Part shown: one piece after another, positions 11,414-22,612 of the stretch
Position numbering within the stretch: the stretch's first letter is position 1
Layout: the number at the start of each line of letters is the position of its first letter
DNA from: Phaseolus vulgaris
Lineage: Eukaryota; Streptophyta; Magnoliopsida; Fabales; Fabaceae
DNA: 64,000 bases
Assembly (NCBI RefSeq): GCF_000499845.2
Contig: NC_023754.2
Location: 22,136,111-22,200,110, forward strand
Direction of reading: 5' to 3'
Notes under the pieces: model-generated
Databases searched by the model: none
What the model was told of the DNA's origin: nothing
Seen by the model: the letters and a program-made list of their open reading frames with translations, nothing else
Position numbers and translations under genes: made by a program

Positions 11414-12470
11414 CACTACAAGAAAATAATTAAATATAAACTAATTTTAGAGACCAAAATAATTAGTCACTATATTGACTAAATTATAAATAATTTTATA
11501 AATTAAAAAAATATTGGTATCTAAAATAGTTTATATTATTAATAAAAATTTATAAAGTGGTATCTAACCATTAGCTACCAAGGTTTTAACTACTAGATGC
11601 TAGGGGATATCCTGGTCTTGCTACTTGTGGAGGTATTTTTCGTGGGAGTATGGAGGAATTTATTGGAGCTTTCTCTGCGTTTCTTGAAGTTCAAACTGTT
11701 TTACTGAGTTTTATGGGGTTATACATGTTATGGAGGAAGCTTAAAAGATGAGGCTTACTGATGTCTAGCTAGAATGTGATTCTGCTTTGGTTTGTGTTGC
11801 GTTTACTGATAGGACCAATGTTCCTTGGATGCTTCGTAATCAATGAAATACTTGTCTTAATTACTGTGGAAAAATCAGGTTAAAGATTACTCATATTTTT
11901 CGTGAAGGGGATGCATGTGCTGATAAGTTGGCTAATTTATGATTTATTCATAGAAAATCTTTTCATTGGTATAATATACTACCATCTAGTCTGTTCTTAG
12001 AATTCTTTATGAATAGGTATAGTCTACCTATGTATCGTTTTTGTTAATATATGGATTTTGGTCTAATCCTTCAATATTTTTGTATTTTTTTTCTTTTTTA
12101 ATAATATTTTTTTTCATGCGATGACAAATGATTGTTGTTACTTGAGGTATCAACATAACTGAGATGTCAAATTGCATAGTAATGTCTAACATGAAAGCTT
12201 TTATTTAAAAGTAAAAACTACTAACTACTTTATATTCTAAATTAGTATCTATCCGTCTTCTAGAGACTAATTTAGAATATAAAATATTAGTGACTAAAAT
12301 CTTGATAGTTAATTTAGATATCAATTTAAAAATTATTTTATAAATTTTTATTATTAATAGAATCACTCTATATATCAATAATTTTTTAGTCTAAAATAAT
12401 ATATAATTTAGTTAATATGGTGACTAATTATTTTTTTTTTCTTCTAAATTTGATTGCTATTAAATAAAAA
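11414..12470. mobile_element. CACTA-end inverted-repeat element carrying a LINE RNase H remnant
   Basis: It starts CACTACAAGAAAATAATT. The left arm (about 11440-11590) and the right arm (about 12290-12440) are inverted copies, with phrases such as aataattagtcac on the left and gtgactaattatt on the right. Between the arms lies a decayed non-LTR RNase H segment. A second copy of the left arm plus the RNase H core is at 21828-22555, upstream of the third RNase T2 gene, so the element was present before that duplication. The right limit is approximate. Confidence 0.55.
11605..11942 (+). pseudogene. LINE-type RNase H domain remnant
   Basis: Translation with one frame change gives GYPGLATCGGIFRGSM, then EFYGVIHVMEEA, LECDSALVCVAF and REGDACADKLANL. 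These are the blocks of the RNase H domain found at the C-terminus of plant LINE polyproteins. Stops TAA, TAG and TGA interrupt it. Confidence 0.7.
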
Positions 12471-12649
12471 TATTTTTATAATTATTATTTTGTATTGTTT
12501 TAGCACTATTAAAAGTAGATTTAATTATCTTGAAATATAGTTACTAATTAGAAGAGTTTTAAAATGAAAGTGATTAATTAAGGTCTACGTTCAATATTAA
12601 AGTTGATATGCTTCAATAAATCTGTTTGTCTTCCTATAATCTCAGTTCC

Positions 12650-12657
12650 TATAAATA
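12650..12657 (+). promoter_or_regulatory. TATA box of RNase T2 copy 1
   Basis: TATAAATA lies 44 bp before the ATG. The same sequence at the same spacing precedes copies 2 and 3. A start site about 30 bp downstream would leave a leader of only about 12-15 nt. Confidence 0.6.
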
Positions 12658-12693
12658 TCATTTAACTTCTCAACTTCTAAATCAAACTAATTC

Positions 12694-13468
12694 ATGATAT
12701 TTAGTCTTCACTTCAATATCATGTCTATACTTTTTGTTTTCTCTCTCTTTCTTCTCCTAAATGTACCCAAGTCGTGTATTGCTGAAAAAGATTACGAGTT
12801 TTTCATGTTAGCTCAACAATGGCCAAAAGGCTATTGTAATAGGATGGGTGTTCAGTGTAAATCGAGACCAAATAAATTCACTATTCATGGACTATGGCCA
12901 CAAGGATTGAATGGTCAATTATTAACTAATTGCGACGCTTCCAGCAGTCTTAGTCACGATGTGAGTATATTTCAATTTGTTATGGTTAGAATGAAGTTAT
13001 TTTATATGCTATAATGTTTAATGTTTGCCCTGTTTTGTATTTATCTAGGATATAAAAACCGTGGAAAAACAACTTTATTCGAATTGGCCAAGTTTAATTG
13101 GCAGGGATTTTGACTTTTGGTCTAGTGAGTGGAAGAAGCATGGAACATGTTCAGAGAAAGAGTTTTCAAAACTAGAATATTTCGAGACAGCGTTGCATAA
13201 TCATGCTCAAAACGACCTAATGGGTATCCTTAAAAGGGCAAATATTGTCCCAAATAAAAAACAACTTTATAATATAAGTTCTGTTGTTGCTGCAGTTCAC
13301 CAACACACTCAGCATCAGCCTCATCTTGTTTGCTATTTCGATGCACTACGAAATGTTAGCGCTCTTTATGAAATAGGTATTTGTTATGAGGAGGATGGAA
13401 AATCATACAAAAATTGTTTGGATCCTCATGGCACTTGTTATGGCACTGAATTAATATACCCAAAATGA
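12694..13468 (+). CDS. RNase T2, S-RNase-lineage type, copy 1 (228 aa)
   Basis: Exons are 12694-12960 and 13049-13468, with an 88-bp GT-AG intron in phase 0. The product is a secreted endoribonuclease. A hydrophobic signal peptide (ILFVFSLFLLL) ends near SCIA, about residue 30. CAS I is FTIHGLWP with catalytic His65. CAS II is EWKKHGTC with Glu116, Lys119 and His120, so it should be active. N-glycosylation sites are NIS and NVS. The single intron in the hypervariable region after HGLWP is the layout of S-RNases and their relatives; stylar S-RNases are the best known members. My count of the mature chain gives 21 Lys+Arg and 22 Asp+Glu, unlike the clearly basic S-RNases. A second in-frame ATG at 12721 would still leave a signal peptide. 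Tissue and role are unknown; self-incompatibility, defence and nutrition roles remain open. Confidence 0.92.
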
Positions 13469-14428
13469 TGTATTTGTTTATGCACCAATGATAATAAAGG
13501 CAATACAAGGATTCATTTTCCTTTAATTCTTGTTTGTGTGATGTGTGATGTGGTTACGCTCTTAGATATGGATTTTAAATACATATATACAAATAAAGAA
13601 CCATAAATAATATAATATCATAATATCTTTGATTGAATTGATTATGACATACTGGAATTGGATTAGTTCACTCATATAATTAAGATAGTAGATTTTTTAT
13701 GTACTTAAAATTGAAAAATAAACATTCAAAGGTGAGGTAACAAATACTTCATTACATGACTATGTGAGAATTACATACAATAAAAATTGTAAAGGAGGAA
13801 TTCAATGTAATAACAATTTAAATTGATAAATAAAAATGTAAATATCTGAAAAATAAATGCAAATTAAACTTGATTAATACTTATTATATCAAGTCATTTA
13901 ACACTATATAAAAAAAATAATATTATCTATGGATTTTCATCTACGAATTCAAATTTTGAATTTGTAGGTAAATTCAACCTTACTTATCTATATTATCTAC
14001 AAATTATTATCCACAAATTTATATTAAAAAATAAATTTAATAATATTATTAATAAAAATATTTTTATTAACAATATTAATAACTAAAAATATAAATAATT
14101 TTAATAGTTTTAAAATCTTAATAATATACATAATATTAATCATAGTAGTTATATACATAATATTAAAAATATTATTATAATATAAATAATTATAAAATTA
14201 TAATTAATATTTATAAATAATAATAATAAATAATAATAATCATAACTAATATATATATATATGCTAACATTATAAAATTAATAATATTAATATAATATCA
14301 TGAATAAGATAAATAACATTAATAATAATATTATTAATACTATTAATGACATTAATAATAGTATTAATAACAATAATATTAATAATATTAATTTTTTTAT
14401 TAATATTATTGATAATATTAATAATTTA
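13469..14428. other. Intergenic, AT-rich, ATT/AAT repeats
   Basis: The first 110 bases are 3' flank conserved with copy 3 (gctcttagatatg at 13559 and 24019). From about 14030 to 14428 there are dense taa/att repeats. No gene was seen. Confidence 0.55.
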
Positions 14429-15869
14429 TCTATACTTACTATATATAAAGGGGATTCCCCTCTTAACTGCTCTTGATTTTTTTTTTCTATTTTATCCTTA
14501 TATTAATATTTAATTTTATTATTGTATTATGGTCATTGTGTCATTTCTTATTCCCCTCTTAACTACTCTTAATTTTTTTTCCATTTTATCCTTACTTAAT
14601 AATTTATTGTATTAATTTATTTTGGTTATTTGGACATTTTATAATTTTAAAAATTAATAAAATAATTTTTTAATTTATTTTATTTGTTATTATTTAACTG
14701 GAAAGTGGAGAGAATAGAGAGAGTTGAGAGATTGATTAGTTACTTTTCTGTTTTAAATCTTCTTCTCTATTAAATAAAAAATTAAAGATATTTGTAATAT
14801 TTTGTGGATCACGGAAAGTTTTTAAATTGATATTTTTTTTATTAAATTGATTTAAGAAACAGATTTTATGATTCTCCACTACACATAACCCACATATCCT
14901 ACTTTCCACTTTTTCTCTCCTAGGTACCTACTTCCCACTTTCTCTCTCCACTACTCTTTATCTCATTTTAATGTTATTAAGAGAAATTGTTTTTGAAAAA
15001 TAAAAAAATACTAAAGAAATAAAAAATGCGGATACACAGTCACGTACGTTAGTGCGTGCCTGTGTTCCGCTAGTACCTATAAAGAAAATTCTCCATTATA
15101 ACTGTTTCTTTTTCTCTTTTTGGTATTCACTTTTTTCTTTTCACTCACAATATACTGTTGCATTCATTCTTCTTATATTATTAGGTAAATTCCTCCACCT
15201 TAGAACCTATGATATGCATCCAGTTTTTTTAAAATTACCATTCAATTTATTAAAAAAAAATACATTTAAAAAAATCAAATTCGAAATAGAATTAAAAAAA
15301 TGATAAAATATATTGTATATTATGTATTATAGCTCTTTTTAGTAAACTGAAATACACATATAACAATGATAAAATAAATAAATAAATGTGAATACACATG
15401 TTAATATTTAAAAAAATACAAATACACATAAATTTACGATGAATTAAAATATTATAATATGATTTTATAGTTCATTTTAATAAATACAAGTACACATATA
15501 ATAATGATAAAACTAAAAAATGCAGATATACAGTTTGATATTTAAAAAAAAATACAAAAACACATAAATTTATGATGAATTAGAATGTTTGAGTATGAGT
15601 TTATAATTCATTTTAATAAATACAAATACATATATAATAATGATAAAAATAAAAAATATGAATACATAATAATGATAAAAATAAAAAATATGGATACATA
15701 ATGATAATAATAAAAGATACACACTAATAGCAAAAATAAAAAATACAGATACACAATAATGGTAGAAATAAAATATTGGATACATTATATTAATAAAAAA
15801 ATATTGATATACATTAAAAACAAAAATAAAAAAATGCGGATATACAGGTGCAACGCTTATTCCCGCTAG
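14429..15869 (+). mobile_element. Non-autonomous Helitron with two possible 3' ends
   Basis: The 5' end TCTATACTTACTATATATAA follows an A. The 3' end CTAG at 15866-15869 is followed by T, as expected for insertion between A and T. An earlier end at 15070-15073 (CTAG then T) is preceded by a strong hairpin: gcggatacacag pairs with ctgtgttccgc around a smaller stem. The short form would be 645 bp. The extra 0.8 kb is made of AT-rich repeats that resemble the terminal region (gcggatacaca units). No Rep/helicase frame is present. Confidence 0.7.
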
Positions 15870-16229
15870 TATATTAATACTATTTAGAATATTAATAATA
15901 TTTAATATTGATCATTATAATAATAAATATAATAATAATCATCATAACATGACAACAAAGATCATGACTTCGAGTCCCACCCGCTACAGTTTATTTCTAA
16001 TATTAATTAATAATCATTGTAATAACATATGTAACAATTTTTCAATAATAATCCTAAAAATGAAAATAAATAATATTTGAAAATAATAAACAAATTCAAA
16101 TAATAATTTAAAATTTAAAAATAAAATTGATGAATTATCATGGATTTACTCAGATATTAAAGTTATGGAGTTAGTAGGTAACTCTCGTGTCAGTTACCAC
16201 ATACACTCGAAGATAAATTACCTACGGAT
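15870..16229. other. Intergenic, no gene seen
   Basis: AT-rich sequence with no recognisable frame or repeat boundary. Confidence 0.4.
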
Positions 16230-16669
16230 TTTGGATAAGCTAAGAGTTAGTTAACAATCACCTAGTTTATTTTCTAAAATCTAGTTTATATGTTATCAAA
16301 TAATTTATCAACTAGTTTTTTTCAAACGGATCAAATATCTAGAATGTGTTAGATGATAATCTCTAATAAAACATATTTAATACAATTTTTTCAAAAAGCA
16401 TTTTCTTTTACGTGTCATCTTATATTTATTTGGAATTTTGTAAATTTTATATATTTGAATTAGGATTTTCTTGTATAATGGTTTTGCACAAATTTAAATA
16501 ATTAGCATGCGTAAAAACACACATATATAAACAATCATTACATTTATTATTTATATTTATTAATTATATTGTATTTACTATTTCAACTAATCATTTTAAA
16601 TAAATCAAGAAATACTAGTTGAAGTTAATAAAATATATATAACTTTTTTTTTTCATTTATATATGTCAC
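16230..16669. repeat. Duplicated block B1 (downstream of RNase copy 1)
   Basis: It matches 18720-19290 and 25130-25460 in the same orientation. Shared phrases are taagctaagagtt, ttatcaactagtttt, gataat-tctaataaaacat and gtgtcatctta. One copy follows each of the three RNase genes. Part of it resembles common plant MITE sequence, so a dispersed repeat origin is possible. Confidence 0.6.
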
Positions 16670-16865
16670 AGTTAATCAATGTAAACTAATTAATAATTAA
16701 ATGAATGCTAAAAGAAACAGTTAATCAATGTAAACTAATTAATAATTAAATGAATGCTAAAAGAAACAGTTAATCAATGTAAACTAATTAATAATTAAAT
16801 GAATGCTAAAAGAAACAGTTAATCAATGTAAACTAATTAATAATTAGATGAATGCTAAAAGAAAT
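16670..16865. repeat. 49-bp tandem array, four copies
   Basis: The unit begins agttaatcaatgtaaactaa and ends gctaaaagaaac. Copies start at 16670, 16719, 16768 and 16817. The first three are identical and the fourth has only a couple of changes. The homologous place after copy 2 (about 19245) has a single degenerate unit, so the array grew after the blocks split. Confidence 0.95.
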
Positions 16866-17640
16866 AATGATGGTAGAGTTCACAAAAAAGCGACGCAAAG
16901 AGTAAAAAAAAAAGACTATTCCTGAGACTAGTGTGGACTTAACATCCCAATAGAAATGGAAACTAATGTTTTGATGGCTATGCATTAGAGAGAACCTCCA
17001 ATTAGACACAAATTTACAAGGTAGTATCGACTAAGCCTACATAAAGAAAAATATATTATTTAACTATAACGTAGGTTTGAAGGATACTAAAATGACTATA
17101 AAATTAAATAATTATTAAGAAGTGGAATTTAAGTCTTTCCACCCACTTATATACTATAAAATGGTCATAATATCTATATATAGTCTCGTGCGTGAGACTA
17201 TATATTATGTGTGGGTTATGACTCACCTTAAACCGTTTTCTTGGCATAATTGGGAGGTTACTTGTCACACTTAATTGCAATCAAAGGGAGGTTACTCACC
17301 ACAATTAATTGTAATCAAATGGAGGTTTCTTACTACAATTAATTGTCATTAAAGGAAGGTTAATTACCATTAATTGTCTTTATTATTGTTGTCTCCTATA
17401 ACCACTATATATAGTGGCTTCCTTCAAACAATGTAACACACAAAAACAGCAACACACATTTCTGGTATCATTTCTTTAGTTGAAATTATTACGCTTCCGC
17501 ACACGATATCCCTACATTATGAGTGGTCCGATAACAAGTGACTTGATAAGCCCAATAAACAATTGTTAGGATAGACTCAAAATGATCCTGATATCAACTT
17601 AGAAGGTAAGGTTTACACCCACTTATATAACTCTTTTTGT
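16866..17640. other. Spacer with LTR-like promoter region and short tandem repeats
   Basis: About four degenerate copies of a 34-bp unit (ggaggttact...cacaattaattg) lie at 17250-17380. A TATA-like ctatatatagtgg at 17405 and a sequence rich in 'aacacac' follow. The look is that of a solo copia-type LTR, but I cannot fix TG...CA ends or a target duplication. No gene was seen. Confidence 0.35.
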
Positions 17641-17660
17641 CTTCTTATAATCTCAGTTCC

Positions 17661-17668
17661 TATAAATA
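17661..17668 (+). promoter_or_regulatory. TATA box of RNase T2 copy 2
   Basis: TATAAATA is 44 bp before the ATG, as in the other copies. Similarity to copy 1 upstream extends only to about 17625, so this copy kept little more than the core promoter. Confidence 0.6.
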
Positions 17669-17704
17669 TCATTTAACTTCTCCACTTCTAAATCAAACTG
17701 ATTC

Positions 17705-18485
17705 ATGATATTTAGTCTTCACTTCAATATCATGTCTGTGCTTTTTGTTTTCTCTCTCTTTCTTCTCCTAAATGTACCCAATTCCTGTATTGCTCAAAAA
17801 AATTACAGTTCTTTCGTTTTAATTCAACAATGGCCAAAAGGCTTTTGTAGAATGATAGGTGGATTCTGTACAATGAAACCAAATAAATTCACTATTTATG
17901 GACTATGGCCACTGCGACCGAATGGTCGACCAATAAAGTATTGCAACACTGACAGCAATCTTAGTGAAGATGTGAGTATATTTCAATTTGTTATGGTTAG
18001 AATGAGTTTATTTTATATGCTTTAATGTTTAATGTTGGCCCTGTTTTGTATTTATATAGGATATAAAACCCTTGGAAAAACAACTTTCTTCGAATTGGCC
18101 AAGTTTAGGTGGCTTAGATTTTGCAGTTTGGTACGGTCAGTGGAAGGTGCATGGAACATGTTCAGAGAACGAGTTTACAAAACTAGAATATTTCCAGCTG
18201 GCGTTGGATAATTATGCTCAAAACGATCTACGGGATATCCTTAAAAAGGCAAATATTGTCCCAGATGAACAAAAACACTATAATAGAAGTTCTGTTGTTG
18301 CTGCAGTTCATCAACACACTCAGCATGATCCTCAACTTGTTTGCTATTTCGATTCAGTACGAAATGTCAGCGTTCTTTATCAAATAGCTATCTGTTATGC
18401 GGACGATGGAAAATCATACAAAAATTGTGTGTCTGATTTTATTGGCAATTGTTCTGGCACACAATTATTAATAGACCCAAAATGA
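17705..18485 (+). CDS. RNase T2 paralogue with lost catalytic residues, copy 2 (230 aa)
   Basis: Exons are 17705-17971 and 18060-18485, with an 88-bp GT-AG intron at the same site as copy 1. The signal peptide is almost identical to copy 1. CAS I reads FTIYGLWP: Tyr65 replaces the catalytic His. CAS II reads QWKVHGTC: Gln116 replaces Glu and Val119 replaces Lys, while His120 stays. The cysteine-bearing framework (QQWPKGFC, HGTC, LVCYF, NRS and NVS glycosylation sites) is kept and there is no stop or frameshift. By known T2 chemistry the protein should not cleave RNA. It could still bind RNA or a partner, or be a young pseudogene. Compared with copy 1, roughly 43 codons of exon 2 are replaced against five silent changes. 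Confidence 0.9.
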
Positions 18486-18539
18486 TGTATGAATTTATGC
18501 ACCAATAATATTTAATAAATACAAGGATTCATTTTCACC

Positions 18540-18680
18540 AGGGCTGCGCTGGCCTGGGAACGTTACAGCATTATTGAGTAGGCTTTGGTTATTTCGGATG
18601 CTGCACAATTGGCATGGCTTTCGTTATTTAAGAACATTAAAATTGAGATTTCATATATTTTGGTTTAGAAACACAAATTC
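18540..18680 (+). pseudogene. Possible copia RNase H fragment
   Basis: One frame reads ALVISDAAQLAWLSLFKNIK, which resembles the start of the copia RNase H region (the A-ASELAWL type block). The similarity is short. It abuts the truncated 3' flank of RNase copy 2. Confidence 0.35.
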
Positions 18681-18719
18681 CATTTATATAATCAAACTTA
18701 TGTAATTATATTCTTTTAT

Positions 18720-19290
18720 ATTAGTTTATATTTACCAACTAGTTTAACATTTTTTATCCGATAAATTAGTTTACCAACTCAAAACTTATATAAGATAAGC
18801 TAAGAGTTTGTTAACTATCACCTAGTTTATTATCTAAAAGCTAGTTTATCTGCTATCAAATAATTTATCAACTAGTTTTTATCTGGAATAAGTTAGATGA
18901 TAATTTCTAATAAAACATATTTATTACAAATTTTTCAAAATATATTTTTTTGTTACGTGTCATCTTATGTTTAGTTGGAATTAAATTTATTTTTGAATTT
19001 TATATTGAAATGGATCAAATTTTGATTTATATATTTGAATTAGGATTTTCTTTAATGGTTCTAGACAAATTTAAATAATTACCGTAAAGACATATATATA
19101 AACAATCATTACATTTATTATTTATATTTATTAATTGTATTGTATTTACTCTTTCAAATCATTTTAAATAAATCAATAAATACTAGTTGAAGTTAATAAA
19201 GTATATATAATTTTTTTTTCATTTTTTCATTTATATGTCACACGTTCAATCAATGCAAACTAATTAAAAATTAAATGAAAAACGAGAGGG
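18720..19290. repeat. Duplicated block B2 (downstream of RNase copy 2)
   Basis: Collinear with B1 (16230-16700) and B3 (25130-25460). It lies only about 230 bp after the stop codon of copy 2, whereas after copies 1 and 3 Helitrons separate gene and block. Confidence 0.6.
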
Positions 19291-19296
19291 TATAAG

Positions 19297-19931
19297 TAGG
19301 GATGGCAAAGCGGGGCGGGCCATGCGGGCTGGCCCGCATGTAAAAAACGCAAGGCGGGGCTAACCTTTTCAACCCGCATTAGCCCGCAGCCCGTGCAGGC
19401 CAGCAGCAGGGCGGGCTGGCCCGCTAACCCGCAAGAAAAAAAAGTGTCATTTTTTTAATGTGTGCAGATTATAATTACGAAAAAATGGATGAAAGTTCTT
19501 CTAAGGCGACATCCAATGTTATTGAAATGGAAGAATGTCAATAATGTTTATGTTTAATGTTTTTTAATTAATGTTTATGTTTATGTTTAATGTTTTAGAA
19601 TTAGGTATGTTTAATGTTTTGGAAGTGAAAGAATAGTGATATTTGATATTTATTTTAATGTTTAATTTTTTGATGTTTGACTATGTTTGAAAAGGAAGAA
19701 TTTTTTTTTTGGATTTGATAGTAATAAATATATAGGTTTAATTTGACAATTTTTTAAGAACAAAATGTAAAAAAAAAATATTTAATTTATAAAAAAAAAA
19801 AAAACGCGGGCCAACTCTTATGCGGGACGGGTCGGAAATTCTAATCCGCAATAACTTTGCGGGGCGGACCAACCTGCCCCGTATTTTTGCGGGCCAAGTG
19901 CGGGGCGGGCTGGCCCGCTTTGCCACCCCTA
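19297..19931. mobile_element. hAT-type MITE, 635 bp, perfect 8-bp target duplication
   Basis: Terminal inverted repeats are tagggatggcaaagcggg and, inverted, taggggtggcaaagcggg. Target duplication ggtataag is present at 19289-19296 and 19932-19939. The ends are GC-rich (cgggcc, gcccgc) in an otherwise AT-rich region. There is no transposase frame; the 62-residue minus-strand frame 19738-19926 is simply the GC-rich end. Confidence 0.92.
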
Positions 19932-20131
19932 GGTATAAGGATATAAATAATAAAAAAGTAATTATTGTTTTTTTTATACTTTCAAAATGACAATTTTTTA
20001 TAATTTATGACATTAATAAAACAATTGAGGAAGTATTATTTTGTAGTGTAATATTTAACTACACGAGTTAAATACTATTTTATAAACTAAAAACTTATTG
20101 ATACATAAAACAATTCTATATTTTAGTTATA

Positions 20132-21045
20132 CAAGGTGTTATAATATTAATTTTAATTTTATTATTGTTAATTTTAATTATTATTATAGATAAAAAAAAA
20201 TTAACTACATTAAAAGGCTATTAATACAATTTCTAGTTATTTAGAATTTTAATGTATGTTAGTGACATTTAATTTCATCCAAACATTTTTTCCCACTATA
20301 TTTTTATTTCGCGCTTTAATGTATTGTCTTAGGTTTATATATTTACTCCAAATGCAATTAAATGAACAATTAAATTATATTTGCCATTTAACTTGTAGGA
20401 TATTTCATATATGAGATAAATTAAGTTTAATATTTTTTTACACTGTGCATATAATGTTGAAAATTATAAGTAAAATTTAAACATGACATCTTTATTTGTT
20501 TTCATATTTAAACTATTTTTCATATTGTAAGAAGACATTAATGTAAAGTAAATGTACAAACTATATAGAATTACTATATATATAATATCTCATTAAATTT
20601 GTTTTCTTATTTTAATTGAGATATAAATTTTCTTATATTTTTATAGTTGTTGTTATGTTATTAAATTTAAAATAATTTTAGCGTAAGCTATCTAATCAGT
20701 GCTAGAATATTTTGTTAGATAGATAATATTGTGATCATATGACTCCAATTCATCTCCCAACGAATTCAATAGTAAAATCAATAAATCAATATTCATAATC
20801 TATTTGCAAACAAGAAAAGTTAGCAAAAACAATAAAGTTAGAAATAAAAATAAAAATAAGGAGAGTTGAGATGGTTGTGCAGAAGAATAAAGTAGAGATT
20901 ACAAAATAGTAAAAAATGCTTGTTGACTCCCAAATCATCTATCATAAGATTCTATCAAGGCATAAATAGTTTCCCTTGACTACAATGTCTATCTTCAAAG
21001 AAAATTTTCAAATTCAAATATAAAAGTTATATAAACTTATATATG
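20132..21045. repeat. Duplicated block A2 (upstream of RNase copy 3)
   Basis: 20132-20640 matches 8935-9480, and 20940-21045 matches 11100-11200. The CACTA-like element at 9488-10352 is absent between the matching parts. No gene was seen. Confidence 0.6.
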
Positions 21046-21205
21046 TTTATATATATAGGTTGTATTTGAGTAAGTGACCATAAAATAAAAGAGAGAAGAA
21101 TTTATGGAAAACTAAAGGATTGAAAGCATTTTTAAATTTAAAAAATGCTTAGATTAAAAATAGTTGAGAGTTTAAATATTTAGCCGTCATTAATGACATT
21201 ATTGG

Positions 21206-21712
21206 TAGGGGTGACAATGCAAGATGAGCCTTATGGGCCTGTTCGCAACCCACTATAGAAAACGCAGGACAAACTCACTATTTGGCCTACCAATCGCTTA
21301 GAATTGTCTCGCATAACTCGCACGACCTAGGGGTGGGGGCCACCAGCCCACGTAAAAATAAAAAGTTTTTTTTTTCAGCACCCCATCAAATATCTTCTTG
21401 TACCCCCATCATTTCTCGAAATCGAATTTTGAAAGTCAAAATAGTTTTTCTAGATTTTGAAGGTAAAATAATTGTTTTGAAAAGGTTATTATCAAATTTC
21501 TTTTGTATCTTCAAAATTTTCATTTATGGATTTTAGTTTTATATTATGGAAACTAATGAGGTGCATGAAAAAATTTGATGGGATGCAGAAAAAACATCAT
21601 AATAAAAAAAATACAATTTTTTCTTACGCGAATCAACTCTTATGCGGGACAAGTCAACAAATTCAACTCACATCACTTTTGCGGGACGTTCCATCCCGTA
21701 TTGTTACCCCTA
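21206..21712. mobile_element. hAT-type MITE, 507 bp, decayed
   Basis: The ends are taggggtgacaatgc and, inverted, taggggtaacaatac. Flanks attattgg and attatcat share five of eight bases. It is related to the element at 19297-19931. The 84-residue open frame inside is not considered a gene. Confidence 0.65.
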
Positions 21713-21827
21713 ATTATCATATATTAGAATAATTAAATAGGATGCAAAATTAAACAGGTATATTTTCATGATTACCATTATTATATAAAAACAAACAATA
21801 TTTATTACAAATTTAACATATGTCATT

Positions 21828-22555
21828 ACAAAAAATTCTTTAATAAAAACTAATTTTAAAGAACAAAATAATTAATCAATGTATTGACTAAATTAGAGAT
21901 CATTTCATAAACAAAAAAATTATTGATATATGATGGTAGTCCTTTGGTTAAATTGATTAAGCTTGTTGTTGTGAATGAATTATTAATTGTATTTGTATTT
22001 ATTTATTGTATCAATACACTGTATTGTATTGTCAGACTACTCTAGTTACTGAGTTTTATTTTATGGGTTATACATGCTATGGAGGAAGCTCAAAAGATGG
22101 AGCTTACTAATGTCTGGCTGAAATGTGATTCTGTTTTGGTTTGTGTTGCGTTTACTGCTAGAACAAATGTTTATTGGATCCTTCGTAATCAATGAAATAT
22201 TTGTCTTAACTACTGTGGGAAAATTAAGTTTGGGGTTACTCATAATTTTTGTGAAGGGAATGCATGTGTTGATAAGTTGGCTAATTTATGATTTATTCAT
22301 AGATAATCTTTTCATTGGTATAATAGGTTTTCATCTAGTTTATTCTTAGAATTCTTTATGAATAGGTATAGTCTACCCATGTATCTTGTTTTTGTTAACA
22401 TATGAGTTTTGGTCTAATCCCCCCATATTTTTGTAATTTTTTTAATAATACTTTTTTCATGTGATGACAAATGATTGTTGTTACTTAATGTGTTAGACTA
22501 ATTGAGATCTCAAGTTGCATAGTGATGCCTAACATGAAAGCTTTTATTTAAAATA
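21828..22555. mobile_element. Second copy of the CACTA-end element with LINE RNase H remnant
   Basis: The left arm at 21828-21935 matches 11414-11520. The RNase H core at about 22030-22292 matches 11700-11942 (EEAQKMELTNVWLKCDS, then a frame ending in ADKLANL-like sequence). The first part of the RNase H segment is missing here. Its place upstream of RNase copy 3 mirrors that upstream of copy 1. Confidence 0.55.
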
Positions 22556-22612
22556 GAGTAGTTTCTATTAGTAACAAAAAATTATAAAATAGTTTTTAAA
22601 TTGGTATCTAAT

